A stretch of 64,000 nt of DNA from Oscillospiraceae bacterium (GCA_009778065.1 WRKM01000018.1:1-64000); one strand, 5' to 3'; positions 10,386 through 20,335 are shown, counted from the first letter of the stretch. Translations and numbers: made by a program. Notes: generated by a model from the letters alone, not told the origin.

Positions 10386-11309
10386 GTGATTAATCTACTC
10401 GAAGCCGATTTTTCGTTCGGCGTTTTTAATACTTTTGAAAAAGTAAGCTGTCCGAATGCTGAAAAATTTCTTTTTGCACTTTATGACGGAAACGCCATAG
10501 AATCGGTTCTTATGCGGCACGACTACGGGAACGCACTTTGCATTTCGACGCAAGTCGGCTGTAATATGGGTTGCGCTTTTTGTAATAGCGGACGGCGAAA
10601 TTCTTTGCCCGATTCCGCAGAAGCATCACCCGCAAAAATCCGCGACTTACTCCCGTATGAGATGGTTTTGCAGATTTTACGCGCGGAAGAAGCGTTCCGT
10701 GTTAAACCGAAAATAAGCCGTGTAACGCTCATGGGAATAGGTGAGCCTCTCGATAATTTTGAAAACGTCAAAGATTTTATTGATATAATTCATCACAGGC
10801 ACGGACTTGACATCGCGCCGCGTCATATCACGGTTTCGACCTGTGGTACTGTGAGGCTTGACGAATTACACAGGTCTTCATACAATATCGCCATAAGTCT
10901 GCACGCGCCGAATAACGAACTCAGAGGGCAAATAATGCCCTGCAACGCCGCTTTCGGTTTAGATAAAATAATTGAATTTGCGCGTAGATATTCCGAGCGG
11001 CAAAAGAAAAAAATCACGTTTGAATATGTTATGCTTGAAAACATGAACGACAGTGATAATCATGCGCGTGAACTTGCAGAATTAATAAAAGGCTTATACT
11101 GCTATGTAAATCTTATACCATATAATGAAACAAAGCTCGGATTTAAACGCCCGAACCCCGAACGAATAAGCTCTTTTTACTCTATATTGATTCAAAGCGG
11201 GGTAAGGGCGGTTGTACGTAAGGAATTCGGCGGAGAAATAAAGGCGGCGTGCGGCCAACTGTGCGCAGAAAGGAATATTAAAAACCATGACCGGATTGAA
11301 AATTGTTAA
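10386..11309 (+). CDS. rlmN: RlmN-like radical SAM 23S rRNA methyltransferase; conserved N-terminal region extends upstream to about 10221
   Basis: STQVGCNMGCAFCNSG rSAM cluster motif; C-terminal KAACGQL; upstream in-frame ITFPALENYFSEKGENKAKAKIVYNALYRERISDFGEFRKLG resembles the RlmN N-domain. Confidence 0.88.
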   Translation: MINLLEADFSFGVFNTFEKVSCPNAEKFLFALYDGNAIESVLMRHDYGNALCISTQVGCNMGCAFCNSGRRNSLPDSAEASPAKIRDLLPYEMVLQILRAEEAFRVKPKISRVTLMGIGEPLDNFENVKDFIDIIHHRHGLDIAPRHITVSTCGTVRLDELHRSSYNIAISLHAPNNELRGQIMPCNAAFGLDKIIEFARRYSERQKKKITFEYVMLENMNDSDNHARELAELIKGLYCYVNLIPYNETKLGFKRPNPERISSFYSILIQSGVRAVVRKEFGGEIKAACGQLCAERNIKNHDRIENC

Positions 11310-11955
11310 AAGAGTAATCGGAGAGGTTCAAACCAACTGTTATTTTGTCGTTAATGAGGAGAATAACAAGGCTTTGATTATAGACCCCGCGGGCGACATT
11401 CCTGCCGACAGCGCGGATTATATAATAAAAAAGTGCGAAGAATTAAAAATTACCCCTGTTGCTGTCCTTTTGACCCACGGGCATTTCGACCATACAGGTG
11501 CGGTAGGCGGTCTTAAAGAAAAACTGAACATCGCTATTTATGCGGGAGAAGACGAAAAGCCCGTCCTGTCCGACCCTTCCGTGAACGGATTGTATTTATT
11601 TGCGAGTGAAGCCGTGCGGCGTGGTGCGAGACCTGTTGAAGCCGATTTTTGGCTTCGGGACGGTGAGACTATCTCGCCCTGCGGATTTCCCGTAAAAATA
11701 ATAGCCACCCCCGGACATACGGTAGGCGGAATCTGTTATTATATAGAGAGCGAAAATGTGCTGTTCAGCGGAGATGTGCTTTTTGAAAACAGCTTCGGCA
11801 GAACGGATTTACCGACGGGAGACCAAAACGCCCTCTCAAACTCGATAATAAATAAATTATTTGTTCTTCCGGAGCAGACAAAGGTTTACCCCGGGCATGG
11901 CGGAAGCACGAGTATTAAATACGAAAAGAAAAATAACCCGATTTATAATTATTGA
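11287..11955 (+). CDS. MBL-fold metallo-hydrolase (glyoxalase II-like)
   Basis: LTHGHFDHTGAVGGL, GHTVGGICYY, FSGDVLFENSFGRTD, YPGHG. Confidence 0.93.
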   Translation: MTGLKIVKRVIGEVQTNCYFVVNEENNKALIIDPAGDIPADSADYIIKKCEELKITPVAVLLTHGHFDHTGAVGGLKEKLNIAIYAGEDEKPVLSDPSVNGLYLFASEAVRRGARPVEADFWLRDGETISPCGFPVKIIATPGHTVGGICYYIESENVLFSGDVLFENSFGRTDLPTGDQNALSNSIINKLFVLPEQTKVYPGHGGSTSIKYEKKNNPIYNY

Positions 11956-11980
11956 CATTTTTGTCATTTTATGCTATCAT
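11952..11980 (+). promoter_or_regulatory. Sigma-70 type promoter for gdhA (TTGACA - 17 bp - TATCAT)
   Basis: Box match and spacing upstream of an AGGAGG RBS. Confidence 0.7.
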
Positions 11981-12016
11981 AGATTTGTTATATAAAAATG
12001 AGGAGGAATTTGTTTA

Positions 12017-13318
12017 ATGGCAAATACAGGCTACAACCCCTTTGAAAATGCACAAATGCAGTTTGACGGGGTAGCGGAGGCTATCGGACTCGACTCCGGC
12101 ATGAGAGAATTTCTAAGACAACCGATGAAAGAATATCATGTTTCAATCCCCGTAAAAATGGATGATGGCACGACCAAAACCTTTAAAGGCTTCAGAATCC
12201 GTCACAATGACGCAAGAGGACCCGGAAAAGGCGGTATCCGTTTTCATCCCGATGAGACCGTTGATACGGTTCGCGCACTATCCATGTGGATGACGTGGAA
12301 ATGCGCTGTCGCCGACATTCCGCTTGGCGGCGGAAAGGGCGGTATAATATGCGACCCGCGCATTATGTCGGCGGGTGAGCAGGAGCGGCTATGCAGAGGG
12401 TATATTCGAGCCCTTTACAATAATGTGGGACCGTTTTCGGATGTCCCTGCGCCGGACGTTATGACGAATAATCAACATATGCTCTGGATGCTCGATGAAT
12501 ATGAAGCCATTATGGGGGCGCGTTTTCCGGGAATGATTACGGGGAAACCCGTAGGAATGGGCGGTTCGCTCGGACGCACAGAAGCTACGGGCTACGGTGT
12601 TATATATACATTGAAAGACCTGCTTCGCTTAATGAATATTCCCGTCTCTGATACGACTGCAAGTATTCAAGGTTTTGGTAATGTCGCTGAGTATGCGGCA
12701 CTGATGTACACGAGTCTCGGCGGAAAAGTCACTGCTGTCTCATGTTGGGATAACGGGGATAAGGTAGCGTACACCTTTAAAAAGACTGATGGTTTGAACA
12801 TTCCCGAATTAACTCGCATTAAAGACAGATTCGGCAGCATCGACAAAGAAAAGGCAAAGCTCCTTGGTTGCGAGATACTTGCGGGCGACGAGTGGCTAAA
12901 GCAGGATGTGGATATTTTAATCCCCTGCGCCTTAGAAAATCAAATCACACCGGCTGTTTTCGGAAGTATTTCCAGAAATGTTAAGGTGATTTGTGAGGGT
13001 GCAAACGGTCCCACAACCCCCGACTGCGACCCCTTGATTAAAGACCGCGGTATAATCATGCTCCCTGACTTTCTTTGCAATGCGGGCGGCGTAACCTGTA
13101 GTTATTTTGAACAGGTTCAATGTAACATGAACTACTTTTGGGATAAAACAGAGGTTCTTGAAAAACTTGAACACAAGATGACAGAGGCATTCCGTGCTGT
13201 TTATAATTTAGCCAAAGAAAAGAATATATATATGCGCGACGCCGCATATATGATAGCGATTAATCGCGTAGCTGAAGCGGTCAAGCTTCGCGGGTGGGTG
13301 ACAACAGCGAACAATTAA
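12017..13318 (+). CDS. gdhA: Glu/Leu/Phe/Val dehydrogenase family (glutamate dehydrogenase)
   Basis: FRIRHNDARGPGKGGIRFHP, PLGGGKGGIICDPR, PAPDVMTNNQHMLWMLDEYE. Confidence 0.93.
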   Translation: MANTGYNPFENAQMQFDGVAEAIGLDSGMREFLRQPMKEYHVSIPVKMDDGTTKTFKGFRIRHNDARGPGKGGIRFHPDETVDTVRALSMWMTWKCAVADIPLGGGKGGIICDPRIMSAGEQERLCRGYIRALYNNVGPFSDVPAPDVMTNNQHMLWMLDEYEAIMGARFPGMITGKPVGMGGSLGRTEATGYGVIYTLKDLLRLMNIPVSDTTASIQGFGNVAEYAALMYTSLGGKVTAVSCWDNGDKVAYTFKKTDGLNIPELTRIKDRFGSIDKEKAKLLGCEILAGDEWLKQDVDILIPCALENQITPAVFGSISRNVKVICEGANGPTTPDCDPLIKDRGIIMLPDFLCNAGGVTCSYFEQVQCNMNYFWDKTEVLEKLEHKMTEAFRAVYNLAKEKNIYMRDAAYMIAINRVAEAVKLRGWVTTANN

Positions 13319-13339
13319 AAGAATTTTCATAAAAGATTT

Positions 13340-13371
13340 TAGGGACGTTTTGATTAACGTCCCTAAACCTT
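13340..13371. terminator. Bidirectional terminator hairpin
   Basis: TAGGGACGTTTTGATTAACGTCCCTA. Confidence 0.6.
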
Positions 13372-13428
13372 GTAAAAAGCTTTTTCCCTAACTCCAATCA
13401 GAAGCAAACATATAAGAAAATTCTGTCA

Positions 13429-14346
13429 TTATTTTTTATTATTGGGCTTTTCACTTTCCCGCCTTATTACTTTTATTTTGGTGATAAAATTATCCTTTGC
13501 CTCTATTATAACAAAGCGTATATCACGATATTCTACACAAACGGGTAAATCCGCTTCCTCCGGAATATATCCGAGCAGGTCTGCTACAAAGCCCGCGATT
13601 GTATCATATTCATGATTTTCCGGTAACTCATAACCGAAGAGTTCCAATACGTCTTCAGGGTCGGTTTCACCCTCGACTTCGTATTTCTCCCTACCGATTT
13701 CGGTTATTTCTTCGTCCTCCTCATCGTATTCGTCTAATATATTTCCCATAACAGATTCAATCAAGTCTTCGAGGGTTAAAATCCCCGCAGTACCGCCATA
13801 CTCGTCAATTACGACAGCCATCCCCGTCTGTTTGGAAGTAAGCTCCTTGAATGCGTCACGGCAGGAGCAGGACTCCGGTATGAAAATAACCTTACGCAGA
13901 AAATCATTTATGTTAAAGTCATTATGCTTGTCGCCGCCTATGAGACAAAGCAAGTCTTTAACGATAATTATGCCTATGATTTTATCTATGCTGCCCTTAT
14001 ATACCGGCACACGCGAAAACCCTTCATCAAGCGCAATATAAATAATATCATCAAGCGCGACACCCACCTCAACCCCGACAATGTTTACTCGGTGGGTCAT
14101 AATATCGCTAACATTCATGTCATCGAACTCTATTACATTGCTTATCATCTCGGCGGAATCTTCCTCAATTACGCCGCTTTCTTCTCCTGCGTCTACCATT
14201 GATAAAATGTCATCCTCGGTAACACCGCCATAGCTTTCGCCGAGTGCGGTTTTAAGAAACGCAGTTAAGAGAAAATTGAGTCCGATAAACGGGGCTAACA
14301 GGATTTTTCTGAGTTTAGGCTTTCGCTCGTCAGAATCCATAATCAT
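13429..14346 (-). CDS. Hemolysin/CorC family CBS-domain protein
   Basis: MTHRVNIVGVEV, FSRVPVYKGSIDKIIGIIIVKDLL, EYGGTAGILTLEDLIESVMGNILDEYD. Confidence 0.92.
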   Translation of the reverse strand: MIMDSDERKPKLRKILLAPFIGLNFLLTAFLKTALGESYGGVTEDDILSMVDAGEESGVIEEDSAEMISNVIEFDDMNVSDIMTHRVNIVGVEVGVALDDIIYIALDEGFSRVPVYKGSIDKIIGIIIVKDLLCLIGGDKHNDFNINDFLRKVIFIPESCSCRDAFKELTSKQTGMAVVIDEYGGTAGILTLEDLIESVMGNILDEYDEEDEEITEIGREKYEVEGETDPEDVLELFGYELPENHEYDTIAGFVADLLGYIPEEADLPVCVEYRDIRFVIIEAKDNFITKIKVIRRESEKPNNKK

Positions 14347-14361
14347 GTCCTTTCCTGATAA

Positions 14362-15135
14362 TTAAAAATCTATACCGAAAAACTTTCGTGCGTTATTATT
14401 ACATATTTCCACAATCTTATCTGTTGTCTGCTTTTTTATCTGTGCGATTTTCTGCGCCGTATACCATGCCATACCGCTGTCGCAACGCTTTCCGCGAAAT
14501 GGAGGCGGTGCTAAATAGGGGCAATCTGTTTCGAGTAAAAGGAGTTCGAGCGGTACATTTTTACAGGCGTCAACAACACGTTCGTTCTTCTTTTCAAAAG
14601 CAATAACGCCCGTAAAACTGACAAAAACACCGATTTCCGCTAATTTTCTTGCCGCCGCAGCATCCTCAGAAAAGCAATGACAAACCGCCTTTATCCCCTT
14701 TGTAGTATACTCAAGCAGAATCTCATAAGTATCGGAAAACGCCTCACGCGAGTGAATAATAACAGGCAATTTCAATGTCTGCGCCATTTCGAGCTGTTCA
14801 ATAAAGGCTTTTTTCTGCCTCACCCTGTCGTACTCGCGGTAGTATTCCAGACCGATTTCACCCACAGCCTTTACTTTTCGGCTTTTCGCGAGATGCTCGA
14901 GAGTCTGTAAATAATCCCGGGGCAGATTATAAACGTCCTGCGGGTGTATACCTATTGAGGCGTAGACAGAAGGATATTTTTCTGCAAACTTTACCGCATT
15001 TTCACTTCTATCAAGTGTACATCCCGCCGCTATAAATCCCGCAACGCTCTCACTAAGCAAACGCGGTATCAGTTCTTCCCGGTCTTCGTCGTAAGCATAG
15101 TCGTCATAATGGGTATGAGTATCAAACAATTTCAT
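14362..15135 (-). CDS. tatD: TatD family hydrolase (metal-dependent DNase)
   Basis: FDTHTHYDDYAYDEDRE, IGIHPQDV, AVGEIGLEYY, LLLETDCPYLAPPPFRGKRCDS. Confidence 0.93.
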   Translation of the reverse strand: MKLFDTHTHYDDYAYDEDREELIPRLLSESVAGFIAAGCTLDRSENAVKFAEKYPSVYASIGIHPQDVYNLPRDYLQTLEHLAKSRKVKAVGEIGLEYYREYDRVRQKKAFIEQLEMAQTLKLPVIIHSREAFSDTYEILLEYTTKGIKAVCHCFSEDAAAARKLAEIGVFVSFTGVIAFEKKNERVVDACKNVPLELLLLETDCPYLAPPPFRGKRCDSGMAWYTAQKIAQIKKQTTDKIVEICNNNARKFFGIDF

Positions 15136-15254
15136 CATGTTATATAGTATATCATGAAATTTTCTTTTAGTCAACTAAAAAAGGTTATTTTGTTTTTGGG
15201 TCATGAATTTATTACAGGCGTGAGTTAAAATTATATATTCTTTTTTCGGCAAGT

Positions 15255-15282
15255 AAGAGAGACCGGGTAAACCGGACTCTCT
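15255..15282 (-). terminator. Hairpin downstream of the Hsp70-like operon
   Basis: AAGAGAGACCGGGTAAACCGGACTCTCTT inverted repeat. Confidence 0.55.
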
Positions 15283-15314
15283 TGTATTCTATGTAGCTCG
15301 TAAAGAGCAGTGTT

Positions 15315-15662
15315 TTAAATCTGCTTGCAAATTAGTGCCCTTGTTTTAGTTTTCCAGACTATCAAAGCCGTATGGTCCGCCTCGGCTTTTGTTAGTCCTC
15401 GTTTTTGTAAATATGCAGTTATATTTTGCTTATCACGCATCGAGGATACAATTAAGTTTTGGTTTTGAATTGCGATATTTTTAATCTGCGAAGCCGACAA
15501 TCCTTCTACTGAAGCACTTAGAGTTTTTATAGCGGCAGACGATTTAATACTTCCGCTTGCTAATGCGGTTTGCAATTTAGCCGTTGCCGATAAAGCGTTC
15601 CCATACTGCAATAAGTCTTTAGGAAGATTCAGAATTGATTTATATGGTGGTTGTGACATCAT
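15315..15662 (-). CDS. Hypothetical protein, last gene of the Hsp70-like operon
   Basis: Intact 115-aa ORF, 23 bp from the upstream gene, same strand. Confidence 0.7.
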   Translation of the reverse strand: MMSQPPYKSILNLPKDLLQYGNALSATAKLQTALASGSIKSSAAIKTLSASVEGLSASQIKNIAIQNQNLIVSSMRDKQNITAYLQKRGLTKAEADHTALIVWKTKTRALICKQI

Positions 15663-15685
15663 TTATAATAATAGTTGTGATATTA

Positions 15686-16189
15686 TTAGATTTCTGAAAA
15701 CGCTTTTGAATTATATTCTTCTAAGAATATTCTTAATTCTTTGAGTTTTTCTGTGTTTGTTTCTCCGCTACGGGGGTCATTAACTGTGCCAATATTATCT
15801 TGTAAGGCATCATTGAGATGTGCTTCGAAGAAATTGTTACGAATTAACTCATCACCATATCTCCATGACCTCCCCCAAGATAACTTAATGCGATAATCTG
15901 GGGTAATTATATCAATGGGAATTTGTTGTTCATTCCATTCGTTCTCGGTAATATGTTGTTTGACATCGGACAAGATTATTTCTAAATGTTTCATATTATG
16001 AAAAGTTTTTTGCACTCGGACATAAATCCAATCATTCGGGCTTATTTCTATCTCATAATCACTACTTCGTATTCTCCTCGACTCATTTATTAAAACGACT
16101 ATACCCGTAATAACTACGGCGATAATTAGCAAAACGACTACTGCAATAGATACAGTTTTTTTATTTGCCTTAAGATTAGATAATCCCAT
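15686..16189 (-). CDS. Hypothetical membrane-anchored protein
   Basis: N-terminal TM (VSIAVVVLLIIAVVITGIVVLI); tight operonic spacing. Confidence 0.75.
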   Translation of the reverse strand: MGLSNLKANKKTVSIAVVVLLIIAVVITGIVVLINESRRIRSSDYEIEISPNDWIYVRVQKTFHNMKHLEIILSDVKQHITENEWNEQQIPIDIITPDYRIKLSWGRSWRYGDELIRNNFFEAHLNDALQDNIGTVNDPRSGETNTEKLKELRIFLEEYNSKAFSEI

Positions 16190-16230
16190 AAATTAACTCC
16201 TCGCATAATATATTTTGATGTAAGTATATA

Positions 16231-16473
16231 TTATTCAATATCTACTATTTCTTTAGCAAAAAATAAAGCTTTGTTTTTTTGGTCACGCTGTTGCTGTGTT
16301 AAAGCAGAGTCCATTCTCTTATCGCGATAATACGGAAATAATTTTATAAATAAGTCTGCTGGAGAATGATTATACCAAAGGCGACTTGTACCGATACCAT
16401 ATCCTATACGTGATTTAAGCATTAAGTTTGATTTTAATTTTATATTTGATTTTTCACTTGACATATTCTCCAT
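16231..16473 (-). CDS. Hypothetical small protein
   Basis: 80-aa ORF starting 3 bp after the Hsp70-like stop codon. Confidence 0.65.
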   Translation of the reverse strand: MENMSSEKSNIKLKSNLMLKSRIGYGIGTSRLWYNHSPADLFIKLFPYYRDKRMDSALTQQQRDQKNKALFFAKEIVDIE

Positions 16474-16476
16474 ACC

Positions 16477-17991
16477 TTACCTCATTTCAATCCCGAAGCA
16501 AATATCATAAACTTCAATAGTTTTCCGTTTTGCCTCTATATAAACGCCGTGTCCCTTTACCGAAAGAACAAAATTATTATCAATAGATAGGTTTATAACA
16601 ACATCATCAGGTTCACGAAGCGAGGGAACATGATTTACAGGAATATTTAAAACAGCAAGATTTCTATCTTTAGAAGTTTTTGTTATCCCCTCTACGACTA
16701 TAAGTTTTGCTTCAGAATCTCTTGTGTCTACACAAGTAAATACTTCCTGCCGCTCAGATGATTGTCCTCTTACAAGGGGCATCCCTTTTTCAAATGCAGT
16801 CCAATATGAACTATCAGAAAGCTCAATCATAATATTTTTCGATAAATATGGAACCCAACCCATTTCCGATATCACAGCCGCCCCTTGAGCAATAACCATA
16901 TCAGGATTGCTGGCAGTCTGGACACGCGAACCAAACTTATCTTCAATGGCGGCACGGACAAGAGGAATATTGGAAGTTCCACCCGTCATTAACACAAAAG
17001 AGATTTCTTCTGGTGATATCCCGGCATTTTTTATCGCTACATCAATACGGTTTATAGCAGAGTCTAAGTGGCGCTGAATGCATTTCTCAAAGTCGGATCG
17101 AATAATTTTTTCTTCAATGTCATAAGTTGTTTTAGTTTTGGGATTATGTAGAACATATTCTACCCAAATCTCTGATTCTGTTGTTGTTGATAGAGCTATT
17201 TTGCACTGTTCGGCCATAGAAATAAGTTTATCTTGCTTTTCGTCAAGCATTTTATCAATATACTCAGCATCAAAATGAGCCAAATGCTTTTCAACAAATT
17301 TGTTTCGAACAAAATTCGCAAGTTCCAAATCGAATTTATCTCCAGCAATACCACTAAGTTCGCTTGTACCCATCTCATACATTTGTTGGTTTTCTGCCTT
17401 TATGACGGTTATGTCAAGCGTACCGCCTCCCCAGTCAAAAACAAGCATGTAAGAATTGTTCGGAACACGCAATGCGCCTTTATTTTTGTTGGAATATAAA
17501 TGACCAATCAAAGCTGCGAAAGGTTCATGCACAAATGTTTCAACAGCTATCCCCGATAGCTCTGCCGCTTTACGTAAATCTACTCTTTGTTTTCCCGAAA
17601 AATTCACGGGAATTGTAAACACCGCACTATCAAGTGAAACACCTGATTTTGTTGCTTCGGCATTTATTACAATATTTTTTAAGTGCTTAATAATCTTTGC
17701 GGCGACAGAATATGGTTCTACTAATTCGCCAAAAATAGCCATCCTTTTACCCAAACCAAGTTTTGACTTTATAGACATTTCCATATGGTGTCCAGAAACA
17801 TCACAAAACTTATTGTAATTATCTTTCGCTGTTTTACCAACATCTATGCGATCATCGTGATACCAAACAACAGAAGGGGTTGGTTTCGTTGCTTCGAGTT
17901 CACTTCCGAAGTAATGAAACGTGTCTTGGTTTTTATCATAAGCAACCAACGAAGAGTTAGTTGTGCCGAAGTCAATACCTATTTTTGACAT
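16477..17991 (-). CDS. Hsp70/DnaK-like ATPase with short C-terminal region
   Basis: IGIDFGTTNSSLVAYD, FTIPVNFSGKQRVDLRKAAELSGI, LVFDWGGGTLDITVI, LMTGGTSNIPLVRAAIEDKFG. Confidence 0.93.
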   Translation of the reverse strand: MSKIGIDFGTTNSSLVAYDKNQDTFHYFGSELEATKPTPSVVWYHDDRIDVGKTAKDNYNKFCDVSGHHMEMSIKSKLGLGKRMAIFGELVEPYSVAAKIIKHLKNIVINAEATKSGVSLDSAVFTIPVNFSGKQRVDLRKAAELSGIAVETFVHEPFAALIGHLYSNKNKGALRVPNNSYMLVFDWGGGTLDITVIKAENQQMYEMGTSELSGIAGDKFDLELANFVRNKFVEKHLAHFDAEYIDKMLDEKQDKLISMAEQCKIALSTTTESEIWVEYVLHNPKTKTTYDIEEKIIRSDFEKCIQRHLDSAINRIDVAIKNAGISPEEISFVLMTGGTSNIPLVRAAIEDKFGSRVQTASNPDMVIAQGAAVISEMGWVPYLSKNIMIELSDSSYWTAFEKGMPLVRGQSSERQEVFTCVDTRDSEAKLIVVEGITKTSKDRNLAVLNIPVNHVPSLREPDDVVINLSIDNNFVLSVKGHGVYIEAKRKTIEVYDICFGIEMR

Positions 17992-19004
17992 TAGAAAGCT
18001 CCTTCACCAGTTAAAATTTTCTCAATGTTTTCTATTCGTCGTTGTAGTCTTTTCTTTTCTGCTTCGGCAACATAACCTATCGTAACCTTCATACCATCTA
18101 TCTCCAACATAAGTCTACGTTTCAATTTATCAGCATAAACGATTTTAGAGTTTTTGAGGTCTCTGGCAAACTTGAGTGTTTCATATTCCATCAAGTCTTC
18201 AGACGCCTTGAGCTTTGATTTCAATGAATCAACCTCGTCTACAAGTTGCTCTATTAATGCCGTTTGGTCGTTCAATGATGTCTTTAAAGAAACTATTTCT
18301 GTATATTTAGTTTTACTGTCTGCAAAATAACACTTGCATCTGTCCTCTAATTCAGCAACTTTTGTTGTCAATTTTTCAACTTCTTTGACTTCCTCTTGAT
18401 GAAAATATGCCATTTTTTCAATTTGTGTAAAAGGCTTTGAAGACAGCAATATCTCAGTAAAAAGTTTCCCAGCATTTCTGTCAAACATAAGTTTTGAATC
18501 TTTTTCCATTACGAAAAGCAAAAGTTTTTCAAACTCAACAATCTGTCTTTTCTCGATTTTCAATGAAATGTAAATATAACATAGCTTGGCTCGTTCAATG
18601 AGTTCATCGCGAGTTTTTGAAGATGAAAGCCACTCAATGACTTTTGCTTTATTATCCTCATTGTTTACGAGCAAATCAAGAGCAGGCGTGATGTCTGCGT
18701 TGGCAACACCAAGCACTCCTCTTACATCTTCTTTAACAGGAGAATAAAGACGGTTTATAAGAATCCTTTTATCTTTTTGCAACTGGCTTTGAGTAAATTT
18801 TGATAAAAGCCTTAAATAAAAGTCGAAACGCAACTCAACAAGCTTTTGGGTACAAGATATTACCTTGTTCAACAGTTCATCGGTTACGATTTCATTCAAA
18901 ACAGGAGAAATTATTTTATCAAACTGCAATGCTGTCTCGGCATTGAACAAAGAATCAACAACTTCATTCACAGTTACAGTTTGTTTATTGATTGATTTCA
19001 ACAT
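17991..19004 (-). CDS. Coiled-coil protein of the Hsp70-like operon
   Basis: Heptad-rich VKEVEKLTTKVAELEDRCKCYFADSKTKYTEIVSLKTSLNDQTALIEQLVDEVDSLKSKL; TAATG overlap with the Hsp70-like start. Confidence 0.8.
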   Translation of the reverse strand: MLKSINKQTVTVNEVVDSLFNAETALQFDKIISPVLNEIVTDELLNKVISCTQKLVELRFDFYLRLLSKFTQSQLQKDKRILINRLYSPVKEDVRGVLGVANADITPALDLLVNNEDNKAKVIEWLSSSKTRDELIERAKLCYIYISLKIEKRQIVEFEKLLLFVMEKDSKLMFDRNAGKLFTEILLSSKPFTQIEKMAYFHQEEVKEVEKLTTKVAELEDRCKCYFADSKTKYTEIVSLKTSLNDQTALIEQLVDEVDSLKSKLKASEDLMEYETLKFARDLKNSKIVYADKLKRRLMLEIDGMKVTIGYVAEAEKKRLQRRIENIEKILTGEGAF

Positions 19005-20103
19005 TAGACAAAACCTCCTTTTTAATAGATGGCGAAACTATGCTATTGTAATAATAATTTGCAATATCAGCGTTGCCGTCATATTCCGATAAACGTGCTT
19101 TCAACAAATAGACTTTATCTTTGAGGTTCGAATCAACCTTTTTATCAAGAGTTAAATCCAATGCCTTACCCAGATAACGCTTAACAGATTTCACATCGCC
19201 TCTCATAAAATTAATAATAGCTTGCATATTTTCGTGTTCATCATCTTCAACGAAAATTTTAAAAATTTTGCCATAGTTATTGACGGTTGTATTAAAATTA
19301 CAGTGAACTCCTTTGAAAAAACCACACACGATTTTGAATTCATTTACATCGCTATGTTCACACAGCTCAATGAGCCTATCTATCCAAAGAAAACGAAAGC
19401 AAATTATTTTAATTACCAACAATGCTCGTGCGTTAGATTCGATATAGGGGTACAATTTATCATAGGCAGCGTAGTAGAGATTGTCTTTATTGTCTCTGTT
19501 ATTTGCCAAACAAGCAAGACTGTATTCATAAAATCCATTAATATATTGTGTATCACATATATCAAAATTGTTGATGCTTATTTGTTTGCGAACCATCTCC
19601 GAATCTGGTCTTATACGACTCGCTATTGATTGATTGAAAGATGAGACAAAACTATCAACTAATGGACTTATGGTGCGGAGCTTATTTTTATAAATAGTCC
19701 ACTTTCTTTTATCGACCTCAATAATCAAGGTTTCAAAATCATTTTCAGAAAAAGCTTTCAAATTTATATTTCCATTAATAACAGTGATATTTTGGATTTC
19801 TCCATTGATGTAAAGCGTTCCAATGTTCTCAACCGAAAACAAATAAAGCGAATTTATGAAAGTCTCTATATAATGCTCCCCGGGTGGAATTATTCTCTCG
19901 TTAAGCAACAAAAACGCTAATAGTTGGTTATGTTCTAATCGCATATGAGAAAATAAATTGTCATTTGAGCGAAACAACTCTTTACAAATCGGGCATTTAT
20001 AGATAAGGTCTATAGTTTTAGTGAAATTTGACAACACAAAATGTCCATTTGCAGATTTTTTCTCAATAATATCTTCACGAGTACTAACCCAACCCATAAA
20101 CAA
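18985..20103 (-). CDS. Protein with N-terminal C2H2 zinc finger, first gene of the Hsp70-like operon
   Basis: CPICKELFRSNDNLFSHMRLEH fits CX2CX12HX4H; RBS GGGAGG; 20-bp overlap with the next gene. Confidence 0.8.
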   Translation of the reverse strand: MFMGWVSTREDIIEKKSANGHFVLSNFTKTIDLIYKCPICKELFRSNDNLFSHMRLEHNQLLAFLLLNERIIPPGEHYIETFINSLYLFSVENIGTLYINGEIQNITVINGNINLKAFSENDFETLIIEVDKRKWTIYKNKLRTISPLVDSFVSSFNQSIASRIRPDSEMVRKQISINNFDICDTQYINGFYEYSLACLANNRDNKDNLYYAAYDKLYPYIESNARALLVIKIICFRFLWIDRLIELCEHSDVNEFKIVCGFFKGVHCNFNTTVNNYGKIFKIFVEDDEHENMQAIINFMRGDVKSVKRYLGKALDLTLDKKVDSNLKDKVYLLKARLSEYDGNADIANYYYNSIVSPSIKKEVLSNVEINQ

Positions 20104-20169
20104 CCTCCCAAACCACTATATACCCTAAATACCTTAAAATCTCTCACATTTTATTTTTGCGACATTCAC

Positions 20170-20335
20170 TCAGAGGTTAAGTCTCCATTGAACCCCTATC
20201 CAAACAAGCTGAATAGGGGATTATCTGCAAATTTGAGCGTGTCACAGCTTTGTCCCTCTGTGCAGGTTCATACTAACCCATTAATAATGGCATACCTCTG
20301 GGTATTAGCAAGGGTGAACGCTCCGTCACCAAAGA
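20170..20335 (-). ncRNA. Candidate structured leader RNA upstream of the zinc-finger/Hsp70 operon
   Basis: Minus-strand pairings GAGCG/CGCTC enclosing CTAATACCC/GGGTTAG and CACAG/CTGTG, then CCCCTAT/ATAGGGG. Confidence 0.4.

Noticed and set aside
19222-19629. Plus-strand 135-aa ORF
   Set aside because: Antisense to the zinc-finger gene, no recognizable features.
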